From Stropharia rugosoannulata (Eukaryota; Basidiomycota; Agaricomycetes; Agaricales; Strophariaceae), in NCBI GenBank assembly GCA_028532985.1, contig JANCIK010000007.1:2666001-2730000 (forward strand): a stretch of DNA of 64,000 bases, written 5' to 3'. Positions 1 to 11,315 of the stretch are shown here, piece after piece (within the stretch, counting starts at the first letter, position 1; each line of letters opens with the position of its first letter). The notes beneath the pieces were generated by a model that did no database searches, was not told the DNA's origin, and saw only the letters and a program-made list of their open reading frames with translations. The position numbers were made by a program, and so were the translations under genes.

Positions 1-9
1 CAGGAGCGC

Positions 10-1923
10 ATGCAGGAGCAAGAGGTTAAGGACGAGCAGGAGAAGCAGAAGGGTCGCAAGAAGCGCGTGGCGAAAGAGAACACAGAAGAAGAGGTGCACG
101 GCGCCGTCAGGGAGAGGAGGTCAAGGAGGAAGAAGCGCCGCACGAACAACGGCACCGTCGACTGCGGCGTTCAGACGCAGACTCTTTCAGAGTTAGCACG
201 GGGCTTTACACCACCCCCGCCCGACGCTGCTGAGGCCTCGACGCTGCCGCCCACTCCCCCAAAGACACCTGCTAGGAAGCAGGCTGCAGGCCAAGACGCG
301 GAACAAAGTGTCGAATGCGAAGAAATCTCGCAAGCCAAGCAGGAGATGGAAGAGGCACGCCGCGCCGCTGAAGAAGCCGCACAACACGAAGAGGCCGTGC
401 GCGCTGCCTCGGTTGCAGCACGAGCCGTCGCAAAGGCCGAGTCGCTTCGAAGGCAGGCCTCGCTCGACCTGGCATTGCGCGAACAGGAGATGCTCGAGCG
501 AGAGGCACGTGAGGCACGCGCACAGGCAGCACGCGAGGCAGAGGCCGCGAACGCTGCCCACCTTATCGCACTCGCTGAGCAGAAACTGGAGGAGGCAAAG
601 GAGGCTGAGAGGCGCGCAAAGGAGGAGGCGGAGCGCATGCGCATTGAGGAAGAAGAGCGAAGGAAGGAGTCCGAGACGCGCCGCGTCGCAGAGGAGATGG
701 CACGCTCCCTTGCTGAGAAAGCACGCCGCCGCTCTGAAGAACTACTCGCGCAGGCAGAGGAGATCGAGGCTCGCCTACGCGCTGCAGCTGAGCGCGCAGA
801 AGAAGAGGCACGCCTGCGCGAGCTCGAGGCGCGCCTTGTTGCCGCCGTGGAAGCAGCAGAGGCGCGCCTTGTCCAGCTGCGCCAGACCTTTGAAGATCAG
901 TGTACCGAACTAGGTCAAACCCTTCTTAGTCTCCAGGCGCACGAAGAAAGGGTTGCCGTCCTCGCTCGCGTGCGCGCGCTGTACGAACACTACGTGCCAC
1001 ACGTAGAGATGTACAAGGCGGAAATGGAGCGCATCGCGGTGGAGTGCGCTTCGTGGGCGCCTCCTGCTTGCTTCGAGTATGTCAAGAACACGGCTGATGC
1101 TCGCCTTGACTTGGAGACACAGTGCCGCGTTGCTTTTGAGCGCGCCTGGCTGGAACAGACTGACAATGTTTCCAAGGGAGAACCGGTGCCTGAGGAGAGC
1201 CTCGTGGACGTGCCCATGCGCGAGGCGAGTCGCGCCGACATTCCTATGCGCGACGCCAGCGGATTTATGGATCGCTCCATGGCGTCGGTAACCGACGATA
1301 CGCCCTATGCCGACGCTTCTTTCTCTGAGGACGGTGACTTCGACATCCCCCAAGCCAACTTCAACGACAGCGATGACAGTTTCCCCTCGGACACAGAGAT
1401 GGATTCGGCCGCGCCTTCGCGCTGTTCCACTCCCCGGCCACGCGCTTCTCCTTTACCGTCCTTTTCTGAACCAGCCATGAAGCCGTCTCCGCCCCCTGTG
1501 CCTGCGCCTCTGCCGCCCACGACGCTCGCAGACTTTTTCCAGGAATGGGAGACGAACTGGGAGGCGGTGATGCGCTCTGATAAGGAGAAGCTGCTCTCAA
1601 ACACCCACTTCTCGTCTCTCCCGTGGCCCGTGCTCGACGCGGCCCACCCGTGCGCCTTGCCTGTCTACGTGCAGGCAGCAGAAGATATCACCTTGACCCG
1701 CGTACAATGCTTTGTCGATGCGTATGCGGCGCACTACGGTCTTCTTGGTGGCGCGAGCACTACCATGAAGAAAAAGGTCAACGCCTGGCTGACCGCATAT
1801 CATTCTGACAAGAGTGACAGGCAGGTCGTGGACAGGCTCCACGAAGTGCATCAGGATCCGGCGAAGGAGATCTTCCAGGCATGCACGATTGAGTTGGTGA
1901 ATGTCAGGAATATGCTGGGGTAG
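10..1923 (+). CDS. Coiled-coil protein of unknown function
   Basis: An uninterrupted frame of 637 codons ending in TAG. I do not recognise the family. Residues about 100 to 330 are a long stretch rich in Glu, Ala and Arg with heptad-like spacing, as expected of a coiled coil or long single helix. Residues about 385 to 470 are acidic and low in complexity with repeated Met-Arg-Asp/Glu-Ala-Ser units, 475 to 510 are Pro-rich, and the last 125 residues look globular (Trp, Tyr and Leu appear). The frame is open to the window edge before the first ATG, so the true start may lie outside. The N-terminal 45 residues are very basic, suggesting nuclear or nucleic-acid association; this is inference. No intron is needed, unlike most neighbours. 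Confidence 0.6.
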   Translation: MQEQEVKDEQEKQKGRKKRVAKENTEEEVHGAVRERRSRRKKRRTNNGTVDCGVQTQTLSELARGFTPPPPDAAEASTLPPTPPKTPARKQAAGQDAEQSVECEEISQAKQEMEEARRAAEEAAQHEEAVRAASVAARAVAKAESLRRQASLDLALREQEMLEREAREARAQAAREAEAANAAHLIALAEQKLEEAKEAERRAKEEAERMRIEEEERRKESETRRVAEEMARSLAEKARRRSEELLAQAEEIEARLRAAAERAEEEARLRELEARLVAAVEAAEARLVQLRQTFEDQCTELGQTLLSLQAHEERVAVLARVRALYEHYVPHVEMYKAEMERIAVECASWAPPACFEYVKNTADARLDLETQCRVAFERAWLEQTDNVSKGEPVPEESLVDVPMREASRADIPMRDASGFMDRSMASVTDDTPYADASFSEDGDFDIPQANFNDSDDSFPSDTEMDSAAPSRCSTPRPRASPLPSFSEPAMKPSPPPVPAPLPPTTLADFFQEWETNWEAVMRSDKEKLLSNTHFSSLPWPVLDAAHPCALPVYVQAAEDITLTRVQCFVDAYAAHYGLLGGASTTMKKKVNAWLTAYHSDKSDRQVVDRLHEVHQDPAKEIFQACTIELVNVRNMLG

Positions 1924-2805
1924 TGTGGTGTCTTAGTTCTTTTCTCCGATTATTTCTTTCGTTTCATCTTTCTTCATTGTTCTTCCATTACATCATCAAC
2001 GCTCATTACCACTGTACAATTACATTCACCGACGTTCCTTACTGTTTATTGTATCTCCACCTTCTCTGTATATATGTCTGTCGTTATTCATGTTTACTAC
2101 TGTATCATCCGCCATAATGAAAGATCACTTCAACATTCTCGTGGTGCGGAGTATTCCATGGAAGGTGATTTATGACCGAGCAAAGCGACATCTAGTCTCC
2201 GCCTCACCTCCCTGCCCCTACAGCATAGAATACCAGTCTCATCAGATCTTTATGACGGTAAATCAGTACCTCATCCATGAGAGCACAACTATACAGCTAT
2301 CAAGCACCGTCTGTACGAGATTTGTGGTAATGATGTGATGCCACAATAATGTGGCACGCATATAAATTGCGAAAGAACAAGTATTATATGCTCCTGTGGC
2401 ATTTTGATAGCTCGATGGTTGTCTCTAGATGCTTTAGAGTCCCTGCAATGTGATTAGAATTAAGGTTTACCGTGGCGTTCTCGCGCCGCACTTCAAGGCG
2501 CGCCACTGGTTACATGACCCTCGCGCGCACACTAGGCCGTCCTATGCATACTACTTGTTAACTTTAGGTATTCCAAACAAGTGCTGGCGCGTGAGTTAGT
2601 TTCCACAAAATTGCATCTACCGCATAAATGGGAACAGTACGTTGAAGCAAATCATCCGTGTATGTATATTACAAGAGCACGTATCTACAATTACAAGTCT
2701 CCTACTGTTCACTGTTATTCATGAATACATAGACCATTGTATCCCTCACATCAGTTTCCACAAAGTATACCAGTCATTTGGCCCCAAGAGTCAGCATTCG
2801 CCCCT
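1924..2805. other. Intergenic, no gene seen
   Basis: This stretch lies between the ends of two convergent genes. It is AT-rich with only short frames lacking family features. It probably holds the 3' untranslated regions of both neighbours. Confidence 0.5.
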
Positions 2806-5000
2806 CTAGTCATTCGCCCCCTGCCGCGCCTCGACCGCCTCGCGCAGTCCGCTCATCTCTTTCCCATCCGAGACACCACCGCCTGCTACTGCCTGAACTG
2901 CCCCTGCGACGCCTACTGGCGCAGGCTCGACCTCCTCGCCAATACCCGACTCACCAGGGCCAGAGCGGTGCCGCACGGGCGGCTCAATATGGGCCTGTGC
3001 TGTCTGCGCGGGCGGAACAAACCACTCCATGTCGATTGCCACGTCCACGATAGCGTTCCCAAGGCCAAGCGGGAAGTCGATCTCTTTACGCGTCAGGGTT
3101 AACGTCGTCCTTGTCGCTGAGGATACATTGGTTGAGCCAGTGCATGCGTCGCCGGCCATCGGAGGGGGTTGGGGCATGTGGAAGGTGGGCACAAACCAGA
3201 GCCAGCCGATGAATACCTGTATGTATATCCCACCATAAATCGCTGCGGAAGTACAGACGGATGAGCACTTGCCTGGCCTATGTACAACTTGATCCTAATT
3301 TCGCGGCCCGCGTCAAGAATGATGCCTTCTCGAGACGAGGCTGGTGACGGGACTACTTGAGTTGTTATGTCGTTCATGGACTCGACATCTGATGGGGAGA
3401 TCCCAATGGCCTCTGCTTTCTCCTGAAGTTCGTGCGTAGCCTCTTGCTGAGCGCGCTTATCTCCTGCGAGCTCCTTGTTGATGTCGTGCTTCAGCCCTTC
3501 CCACCGCTTGTCAGACAGCGGTGTGAGTGTGTGCACTTCAATCTTCTCTTCCTGAAAATAATAGGGTTAAATTATACTCAGATGAAAAGATTGAATTATT
3601 CGAAAACCTGTTCGTCTGTCACACTCTCTTTCGCACTCTCCACGGCGCCTAGCCGCGCAAAGCTACGCACCATCTTCCCCTTGTCCCACTTTCCACTATC
3701 AAAAATCTTGTCTAGGACCGCCTCCTCAGTGTTTTCGCCGCTGGGCATGCGCTCTGACCCAGGCCGTCTCCGGCCCATATCACCGTCTGTGTCGCGCGTG
3801 TATGTTTCCCACTGCTCGAGCAGGTCCACGAGCCGGTCGTCGTAGCGCGCCAACGAAGCCCAGACCTGACTCGCCGACCCTTTCGAATTTCCAGCTCCTT
3901 TCTCCGTGTCCGTATTGGGCCCTTTAGCGAGGCTCGTCCGCTCAATCAGCTTGTTGGCCGCTTTCACGACGCCGAGGCGCAGCGACGACTGTTCGCGCAT
4001 GCGCAACGTCAGACCCGTCAGGCGCACCTTCGGCCGTGGGGCGGCAAGTGGCGGCGAGGGCTGGGCCCACATATGCGCCGGCGCCTCGTGGGCGAGGAGC
4101 AGGGCCCAGTACCACAGGAAGCGCCGCTGGCTAGGTATGCTCACGCCCTGCTTCACCTTCCCGTCCTCCCCCGGCGGCTTCATACGCTGTGCGGTGTGCA
4201 GATCAAGGACACCCTTCAGCGCGTCGGTGAACGACTTTTCGGGGTTGGGTGAGGATGTGGAGATGCTAGCGGGCGGACCGCCCTTGTCCCCATCCAGAAT
4301 GCCTTCGGTGTCGGAAAATGGCGCTGTGGGCCCCGCGAATGCAGGAAACGAAGGTGTCTGCGCATCCGGGTGAGGTATCGCACTGACTGCGTCGCGCATT
4401 CGCAGCTTCGCCCACGCCTTCGCGTTGTAGCTACGCTCCAACTGGGGCGCCACCGGCTCCTCCTTCAGCGAGAGCAAGTACGCACACGCCATCGTCCCTG
4501 ACCGACCCTTGCCCGCCTTGCAGTGCAGAACCGCGATGCGCTCGGGGGAGGCAGACAGCCAAGCGTGCATCTCCCGCGCGACGAGCGGCATGACTGCGAG
4601 CGGCGGTGCACTGCGAATCAGTCAACGTGTCAACTTTCATTAAACATGGTGCTCACTGGTGATCTGGGAAGGGGTACCGGCTGACTCGCCCCCCAAAGAC
4701 GGCCGCCTCGTACGCGTTCTCTTTGATTGGGCAAAAGTTGAACACCCAGTAGTTTGTGCCGTGCCGCGCCTCAAGGAAGCGCACGGCGTCCTCCCTGCGG
4801 TTGCGGTACAGCCCCTCGACGCCTGATGCTGGATAGCCCATGATAACTACTTGATCAGTTACATACACCAGATCTATGAAGAAGTCAAAAATATTTGAAA
4901 AGACGTGCAGGTCTTGACACGTACCCAGCTCAACATTGAGTTTGTGGTCCTTAAAGCGCGCTTTGTTTCCAGAGACAAGCCGTCTGATGTAGTCAGTCAT
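2806..5000 (-). CDS. PTEN: PTEN-type phosphatidylinositol-3-phosphate phosphatase
   Basis: Dual-specificity lipid phosphatase that removes the 3-phosphate of PIP3 and opposes PI3-kinase at the membrane. Five exons (5000-4925, 4873-4657, 4610-3608, 3551-3273, 3216-2806) give 661 residues. The N-terminus follows the PTEN pattern, with an Asp loop PDHHAPP near residue 96 and the P-loop HCKAGKGRSG with catalytic Cys128. A C2 domain follows, recognisable from FIGWLWFVPTFHM and RKEIDFPLG; the domains are separated by about 200 residues of Ser/Pro/Gly-rich sequence, so it is longer than human PTEN (403). Intron 4 (3272-3217) begins with GC, in the context CAG|GCAAGT; without it the C2 strand would be broken. 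The C-terminal 60 residues are Gly/Val/Glu-rich and look disordered. Identification is firm; the phosphoinositide substrate is inferred from the family and the basic P-loop (Lys at two positions). Confidence 0.9.
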
Positions 5001-5140
5001 TGTAAACAGGAGAGAGTTAAGTCAAGGTTGACTGAAGGAGCAGTTGAGGAGCAGAGAAGGAGTCGCTCGTGAATTATGTCGGCAGTGACATCACTGATTC
5101 GTGATGCTGACATATAAGCAAGCAGAGACACTGCCACATG

Positions 5141-5223
5141 TCTTTGTTAGTATATCGGTTAGTACACGCGCCTGTCAGTTTCACTGGTCGCGCGAAAGCT
5201 GGGTTCGACTCCCAGACAGAGAG
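5141..5223 (+). tRNA. trnD(GTC): tRNA-Asp (GTC) with an 11-nt intron
   Basis: A full cloverleaf can be drawn. The 7-bp acceptor stem pairs TCTTTGT with ACAGAGA (one G-U), the D arm carries TTAGTATATCGGTTAGTA (A box), and the anticodon stem pairs CGCGC with GCGCG. The anticodon loop is CTGTCA plus C once an 11-nt intron (5178-5188) is removed at the canonical position one base 3' of the anticodon. The T arm is CTGGG-TTCGACT-CCCAG and contains the B box. A T run for polymerase III termination follows near 5250. The anticodon GTC reads Asp GAY codons. Confidence 0.9.
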
Positions 5224-5824
5224 TATATATTCAGGTGTAAAGCGTAATATTTTTGCAAGCAGTAACTTAAGTCTCAGATTCTCAGAATCACATGACATTC
5301 CCAAAGCTTTTTGAGGTAAATCTTTGTATGACGCGTTGATCTCATTTGTACTTGGAAGTATGAAGGGATGGACTTTTTACGAAGCAATGACCCGCGAGAT
5401 TCAATCCCAACTTGGGAAAGGCCGACAACAGCAGAAGCCAATCAGCTATTCAAGGACTTGGTCGCTTTGCTTACTGAAGGGGATATGTCGCAACAAATCT
5501 GGACAAGTATGGACATACTCCTTGGCAGTGGCGAAAAGTATGAAAAGGCAAAGTCAAAGAAAACTTTGTTATCCCTGCTCTCCCATCTGTTCTCTTCCAG
5601 AGTCGCGGTAAAAAGTAATGATCTAACCGTTTTACTTGCTCAAGTGCCTATACACATGGCATGTCTAATTGGGAATGCTGCGACTATTGTTAACGCCGCC
5701 TTGTAAATGGACGACTTTTCCGCTGCATATATGCGCATATACTCACAATAAACTCACAAGCAGCGAAGAGCAACTTGAGTTTTTAATTAATTTTGACAAA
5801 ATGGAATACTGAGTCCGTCTTCTA
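5224..5824. other. Intergenic with one short open frame
   Basis: A 112-codon frame at 5368-5706 on the plus strand encodes a Leu/Ser/Lys-rich peptide with no family feature I recognise. It has no obvious partner exons. It could be a small gene or a remnant; I would not annotate it as coding with confidence. Confidence 0.3.
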
Positions 5825-6662
5825 TGGCGGGTCCCAGCAGACAAACCCATTAGAAATAAATACCTAACTTCACAAACAGCCTAGTAGACATATTTTGTAT
5901 TCCACATCTTTAATTGTTGTTTAAGACCTTTAACTATTATTTTGCTTTTGACTAAGGGAAAAAAACATAAACTTAGCAAGCTAAGTATAACTTTACAAAT
6001 GTAAGTTTTGAAATGACTAGACTAATAGCAATAACAATTAATTTCCCTTCGTCGAAGTTATCTTTCTATTTATAACTTTATAACTTTTAAAATTACCTGT
6101 CTAACATTTTATTCTATTTATAAACTTTATAACTTTTAAAATTAGAAGGGCTAAATATCATTGGCGGCCCGCTGCACCCTGCTGCACCTCTCTGCGTGGG
6201 TGGGTTACCTCAACGCGGAGGCACACATGTATCTTAAATCGCAACATTGATGGGGACCGTGATACTTGACAATCCACTCTTTGTTGCATTACCCACATTG
6301 TCCGTGCGGACTCGGCGGAGCGTGCCGTCGATGACGCCCCACTGATTTTGAAAGTTATAAAGCTTATAAATAGAAGAAAATGTTGGACAGGTGATTTTAA
6401 AAGTTATAAAGTTATAAATAGAAAGATAACTTCGACGAAGGGAAATTAATTGTTATTGCTATTAGTCTAGTCATTTCAAAACTTACATTTGTAAAGTTAT
6501 ACTTAGCTTGCTAAGTTTATGTTTTTTTCCCTTAGTCAAAAGCAAAATAATAGTTAAAGGTCTTAAACAACAATTAAAGATGTGGAATACAAAATATGTC
6601 TACTAGGCTGTTTGTGAAGTTAGGTATTTATTTCTAATGGTTTTGTCTGCTGGGACCCCTCA
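5825..6662. mobile_element. Foldback (MITE-like) transposon flanked by TA
   Basis: Two arms of roughly 310 to 330 bp, 5825 to about 6150 and about 6340 to 6662, are near-perfect inverted repeats. The ends read TGGCGGGTCCCAGCAG and, from the other side, TGAGGGGTCCCAGCAG. The dinucleotide TA flanks each end (5823-5824 and 6663-6664), as expected for the TA target duplication of Tc1/mariner/pogo elements. The arms are AT-rich; the roughly 190-bp core is GC-rich and unlike them. No transposase is encoded, so it must be moved in trans. Confidence 0.85.
6234..6347 (-). pseudogene. Gene scrap captured in the foldback core
   Basis: The core of the foldback element contains a 37-codon open frame ending in TAA on the minus strand. 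It starts without ATG and has balanced amino-acid use (for example GVIDGTLRRVRTDN), unlike the AT-rich arms. I read it as the last piece of a captured host gene, but I cannot name the donor. The base composition break at both edges supports capture. Confidence 0.4.
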
Positions 6663-6914
6663 TAGTCTTCTGTATTGAGATCAACACTCGCTCGTGAACT
6701 CCCGTCTCCGAGTCTTCAGAGTTCTCATACCTCTCTAGGTGTACCAGTGGATAAGACCGGTAGTGCTCTCGTATAAATTATGTATAAACTGTTAACGCAC
6801 AGATAAAGTTCATGATTACAGGACTTAATTAATTATGTAAATGTTCATTTTTTAAATCATTCAAGGCGCGCTTGGGGTTGTTCATTAACCATCATCGACA
6901 TCATCAACTGGGAC

Positions 6915-8267
6915 ATGCAGACTGCATTATGTCTACCACAGGAGATCCACGAGCTTTTTGTCGATGCCGTGGCCAACATGGATGGACATGACAAGTACGA
7001 AAATCTAAGGGCGCTTCTTCAATGTACACACGTCTCCCGCACGTACTGGGTACGCGCTCGGCGGCACATCTTTGCTCACATTGAAATTAAAGGAAGGGGC
7101 TATTCAATTTCTACTACCATTGGCAGAGTTTCAAAATTCCTCGGCATCGTCACGCGCACTGCACCAAATGGAATTCAACCGGTACTCGACCTGGTCAGAT
7201 CATGTACGATTCGAAACGACGCTGCTCCCTGTGCCGAACTATGGAATAGCAACGCGTTTAAACAACTCCTTGAGCTTCTCGTCTCCAGTGAGCCGCTGCG
7301 CTCATTAGTTATGCACGACAGATTGCGGGTAGAATGGCCCGAGATCGACCAACGAACGCGAGAGCTAATTGCGCAGATTGTCCGGACACCGCATATAAAG
7401 ACATTTGGGATGTACAACTTCACCGGAGTGCCTACCAGCCTGTTTGATGGGTCCACGGTCAAGAACTTGGTGCTTTTCTGCGGGCCTTCTGACAATCAAA
7501 CGGTCATTCCCCTAGCAGAAATCAGGTCACCACCGCAGCTGGAGGGAATCAGAACCAGTAACGAGCTGCCCGTCCTTGGTAGCAAGTGCAACCCCTTTTC
7601 GGAGCTCAAAAGTGTTGCGTCGTTCATATCGCAGCAGCAGCAGCACCTCGACATTGCTTGTAACTTGGCATGGGGTGCCTGGAACCATTTGCGTTCCCTC
7701 GAGCTCATTTTTGTACGTGAGTACATACGTCACTTGTCAAGGGATTAATGTTAATAGTTGAGAGCAGACCGCATATACTATCCCTTGTTCCCGCCACGTA
7801 CCTTCGATTTAGGCGATTTCCCCAATCTTCACGAGCTCATTCTGGGCTTCAAAACAGACCCAGGCATAATGGCCGGTGGGACCGCGTATCTCAAGGAGCT
7901 CTGTCGCTTCCTTGCCCCGCCACAGTCTGCAACCAACTCCGCTCTCCCGCTGGAAAGTATAGAGTTTCATGTCACCCTACCACACGTCATTCAGGCGGCC
8001 CCGTCCTTCGACATGGATCACTGGCGTGCGCTTGACAAGGCGGTGACTCGACCACATTTTCGCTCTGTACGGAGGGTGCGCATCGCATTACACTATCTTG
8101 TCGTGAGTAGGCTATTTGGGACTGGTTTCATGGATTCTGTCTTCCGGGAAAGCGTACAAGAACTAGCGACACCTCTTTTTGCGAGATCTAGGAGTAAGTA
8201 CGGAATGGGGTTTTCCTTGGACGTCTCGTTGGAGTTTATTTCTCGGGGTATAGTACCTGAATTTTGA
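6915..8267 (+). CDS. F-box-like / leucine-rich hypothetical protein
   Basis: Two exons (6915-7712 and 7758-8267) joined by a 45-nt intron give 435 residues. The N-terminus reads LPQEIHELFVDAVA followed by a Cys-Thr-His-Val-Ser-Arg-x-Trp stretch, the layout of the divergent F-box at the head of many agaricomycete proteins that recruit substrates to SCF ubiquitin ligases. The rest has spaced Leu/Ile segments resembling irregular leucine-rich repeats. The F-box assignment is by pattern only. The second exon begins at TTG directly after the acceptor and ends in TGA. Confidence 0.6.
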
Positions 8268-8568
8268 AGACTCTCACAGGAGACTTACTTTGAGTCTTGC
8301 TGTACTTTCATGGCTTTTACATCTTAATCTCTAGAAAATTATGTGAAAATAAACGAGAAGACCATTGGAAGACTCCAAATCAAACAAAAAATCAAGCCGC
8401 ATATTACCAACCCCATACAAAGTTAGACTACTAAATAGCAGTGGGATATCTTCAGACTCGTGCGCACATGCGCCCAGTGTGTCATTCAGGCTCATAAAAT
8501 TTTCTGAATGCATATATCATGTACATACATTTAGACCCCTTTGTTTTAGTCGCGACCCGGTAATTATA

Positions 8569-8729
8569 ACGCGTCTGCTAATATTACGCGCTGTGATGGC
8601 ACATGACTTACGCGACTGATATGTTTGTCGTTGTATTTTTCCTTCCGGATTTGACCTGTCAAATCCGACATCTGTCGCCCTTGTTCTAAAGTCAAATCCA
8701 CTCTCATCCACTCACCGTCCAAGACGCGT
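8569..8729 (+). promoter_or_regulatory. Cluster of ACGCG (MCB-like) boxes
   Basis: Four copies of the ACGCGN core occur in 160 bp upstream of the cyclin ATG: ACGCGT at 8569-8574 and 8724-8729, ACGCGC at 8586-8591, and ACGCGA at 8610-8615. In yeasts ACGCGT is the binding site of the G1/S factor MBF, which drives cyclin and replication genes. Use here is inferred from sequence and position. Confidence 0.5.
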
Positions 8730-8785
8730 TGCGACACCCAATACACGCCAATATAATCTGCCATAATCTCTAATACCAGTGGATC

Positions 8786-10587
8786 ATGTCCTCTATTCCA
8801 GTAAGTCTATCTGCTGTCGTTATTCCAAATAGCTCCACCGATGTTAACTCATCACGTAGGTGAGGAGGACGACGAGGGTGGCACGACCAGCGAAGGATAG
8901 TGAAAATGCCAATGCACGAGTAGGCACTATCCGTACGAGGTCAATGGCTGGAGACAAAGCCGCAGCCACTTCCGCGACCACCCGTGCTACCGCATCAACC
9001 GCGGCGTCGAAAGCCAAGGCTGTCGCCGTTGGGGATGGAAGCAAAAGCATTAAGAGGAAGCGCGAAGCACTCGTCGAGGTCACTGGATTAGTCACGAACA
9101 ACAATAAGACAAAAATCACTGGAAAGGACGCAGCGGTGGCACCAGCGAAGACGAAAGAAACAGTGGTTGCGAAGCCTAAGACGGTAATCAAACCACCGAC
9201 GAAGCGCCCAGCTGGTACAGCAGTCCCAAAGCGCACAGTGGCTCGTGCTGGAAGCGAAAACCGAACTGTGCAGAAGACCCATGAGCAGACGAAGGTGGCT
9301 CCTGTGCCTGCGCCTATCCCTCCAATCCCGGAGAGCATGGAGGTTGATGACGCCAAGCACGTCTCCAAGCGCAGACATACAGACGAAATTGACGAATCTC
9401 AAGTAGACGCAGACGTTGTTGCAAGTCATCTCCAGGCTGTTGAGCCCAGTGTCCAACTCGAGCCTGCGGCTCCGGCTGTTCAACTTTGGGACGACCTGGA
9501 TGCCGACGACTGGGATGACCCCGTCATGGTCAGTGAGTACGTGGCCGATGTCTGCGATTATCTCAAAGAAATTGAAGTAAGTTTTTTTCTTTTTTCTTTG
9601 AATAAGTAATGTGCTAATTTCTTTCAGTTATCGACACTTCCTAAAGCAGATTATATGAAAGAACAAAACGAAATTACTTGGGAACACAGGGGCATCCTCG
9701 TAGATTGGATCCTACAAGTACATGCACGCTTCGGACTGCAGGCAGAGTCCTTATTTCTTAGTGTCAATCTTTTGGATCGCTTCCTGGGTTCACGCCCGAT
9801 CTCAATCTCAAAGCTGCAACTCGTGGGCCTCGCTTGCTTCTTCATCGCAACGAAGTACGAAGAAACATATGCGCCATCCGTCAAAGAGATTGTATTACTT
9901 ATTGAGAACCAATACACCGCCGAAGAAATTCTTACTGCCGAGCGTTACATCCTGAGGACCCTTGAGTGGGATCTCCGTGCTCCGGGACCGATGGGCTGGC
10001 TGCGCCGCGCAAGCAAGGCAGATGACTGCGAGCTGCGTGCTCGCACCGTCGCCAAATACTTGCTTGAAATAGGCATAGTTGAGCGCCGCTTGGTTGGCAT
10101 CGTCCCATCCTTGATTGCGGCTGCCGCAATATGGCTTTCAAGGCTGGCCCTCGGTCGGGAAGAATGGGTGCGTGCTAATTATATGACATGAACTACCTTT
10201 AATTTCGATATAAAGACTGCAAACATGGAACACTACTCGACGTACAAAGAGGAAGAACTCCTCCCTATTGCAACGGTGATGTTGGAGTACATCATCACGA
10301 ATCCCGTACAGCACGAGTATCTCTTTAAGAAATACACCTCCAAGCGCTATTTCCGGGTGAGTACACAATAACGTCATCGACATGATTAGAACACTAACGA
10401 CTTACGGCATGATAATCAGTGCAGCTCAGTGATGCAGCAGTGGGCGCTTGAGCGCTGGCCGGAGAACGGAGACGTCAACCTCGTCAAGGACCTTCCATAC
10501 ATCAAGGATGAGGTGCGCCGCCACCGCGAGTACGCGGAGCGTAAAGCCGCCGCTGCAGCGCGCGAGCAGGACGAAGAAGACCTGTAG
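8786..10587 (+). CDS. B-type mitotic cyclin
   Basis: Regulatory subunit of the CDK1 kinase for S/M-phase entry, in the nucleus. Five exons (8786-8800, 8860-9576, 9628-10167, 10216-10356, 10420-10587) give 526 residues. The first exon is only 5 codons. Residues about 73 to 81 (REALVEVTG) fit a destruction box for APC/C-driven degradation. The first 210 residues are basic, Ala/Thr/Lys-rich and disordered. The cyclin box starts near residue 255 with HRGILVDWILQVH and LLDRFL, and the second cyclin fold contains MEHYSTY and YIKDEVRRHREYAE. Length is usual for fungal B-type cyclins. ACGCG boxes lie 60 to 220 bp upstream. Confidence 0.93.
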
Positions 10588-11315
10588 CTCTAGGATAACC
10601 CTGACCCAAACATCTGCGCACCCTTTCCATCCTCATCTCCGCGCGAAATCCTCGTAATCATCATCTCTCGTTATCATCCACCCTCCGTATCCCGCTTCAT
10701 CTATGCGAGTCTCGCTGACAGCCCGCCCCCCACATTCCTTCCGGTTCTTTGTATCCGTGTCCGTTGGGACCCTCCAGCCTCTCGCTCACTCCTTCCATCT
10801 TCCTCCATCTACGTTCTACTTACATATCTGCTTCTTGTCACGAATAGTACTTACTTACTCGTATGCGTCACCCACACACAGCCTCTCGCTCTGTGGACGA
10901 GGCTGTGCGCCTAATAATCCTCACGGGAGGGTTGCTGCTTTGTCTGTGCACTTGCTGTGCGCAGGCGGTCTTCTGGTTGCGGTAGAGGCGGCGGATAGAG
11001 ATGCGGAGTGAAGGATGATTGTGTTGTATTGTCTTTATAGCTCAGTTTCGTGTATGTACGCATCGTGTACTAAAGGCAGTGATGCGCTTGTCACATATAT
11101 TTTCTTTCTCTCCATCTTTCTCTCGTATTTTACGAATCTGCGTTATAGCTAAACCGGTTATGCGACAGAGGGGCCTGGCGCTAGACTGACTGCAGGTATG
11201 GGTGTTTGGCATTTATGTAACGTTTGGTACATGCTATACTCGATAGAGGCGACCAAGAGGCCACACTACATAGTAAGTTATGGTGCTGATGGCAAACATT
11301 ATTCAAGTCACTCCA
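10588..11315. other. Intergenic between convergent genes
   Basis: Pyrimidine-rich sequence after the cyclin stop, then AT-rich sequence before the end of the prenyltransferase gene. Only short frames occur. This is most likely 3' untranslated sequence of both genes. Confidence 0.5.

Noticed and set aside
171..811. Long open frames opposite and overlapping the first coding region
   Set aside because: They are shadows of a GC-rich, repetitive coiled-coil gene; their peptides are low in complexity and lack domain patterns.
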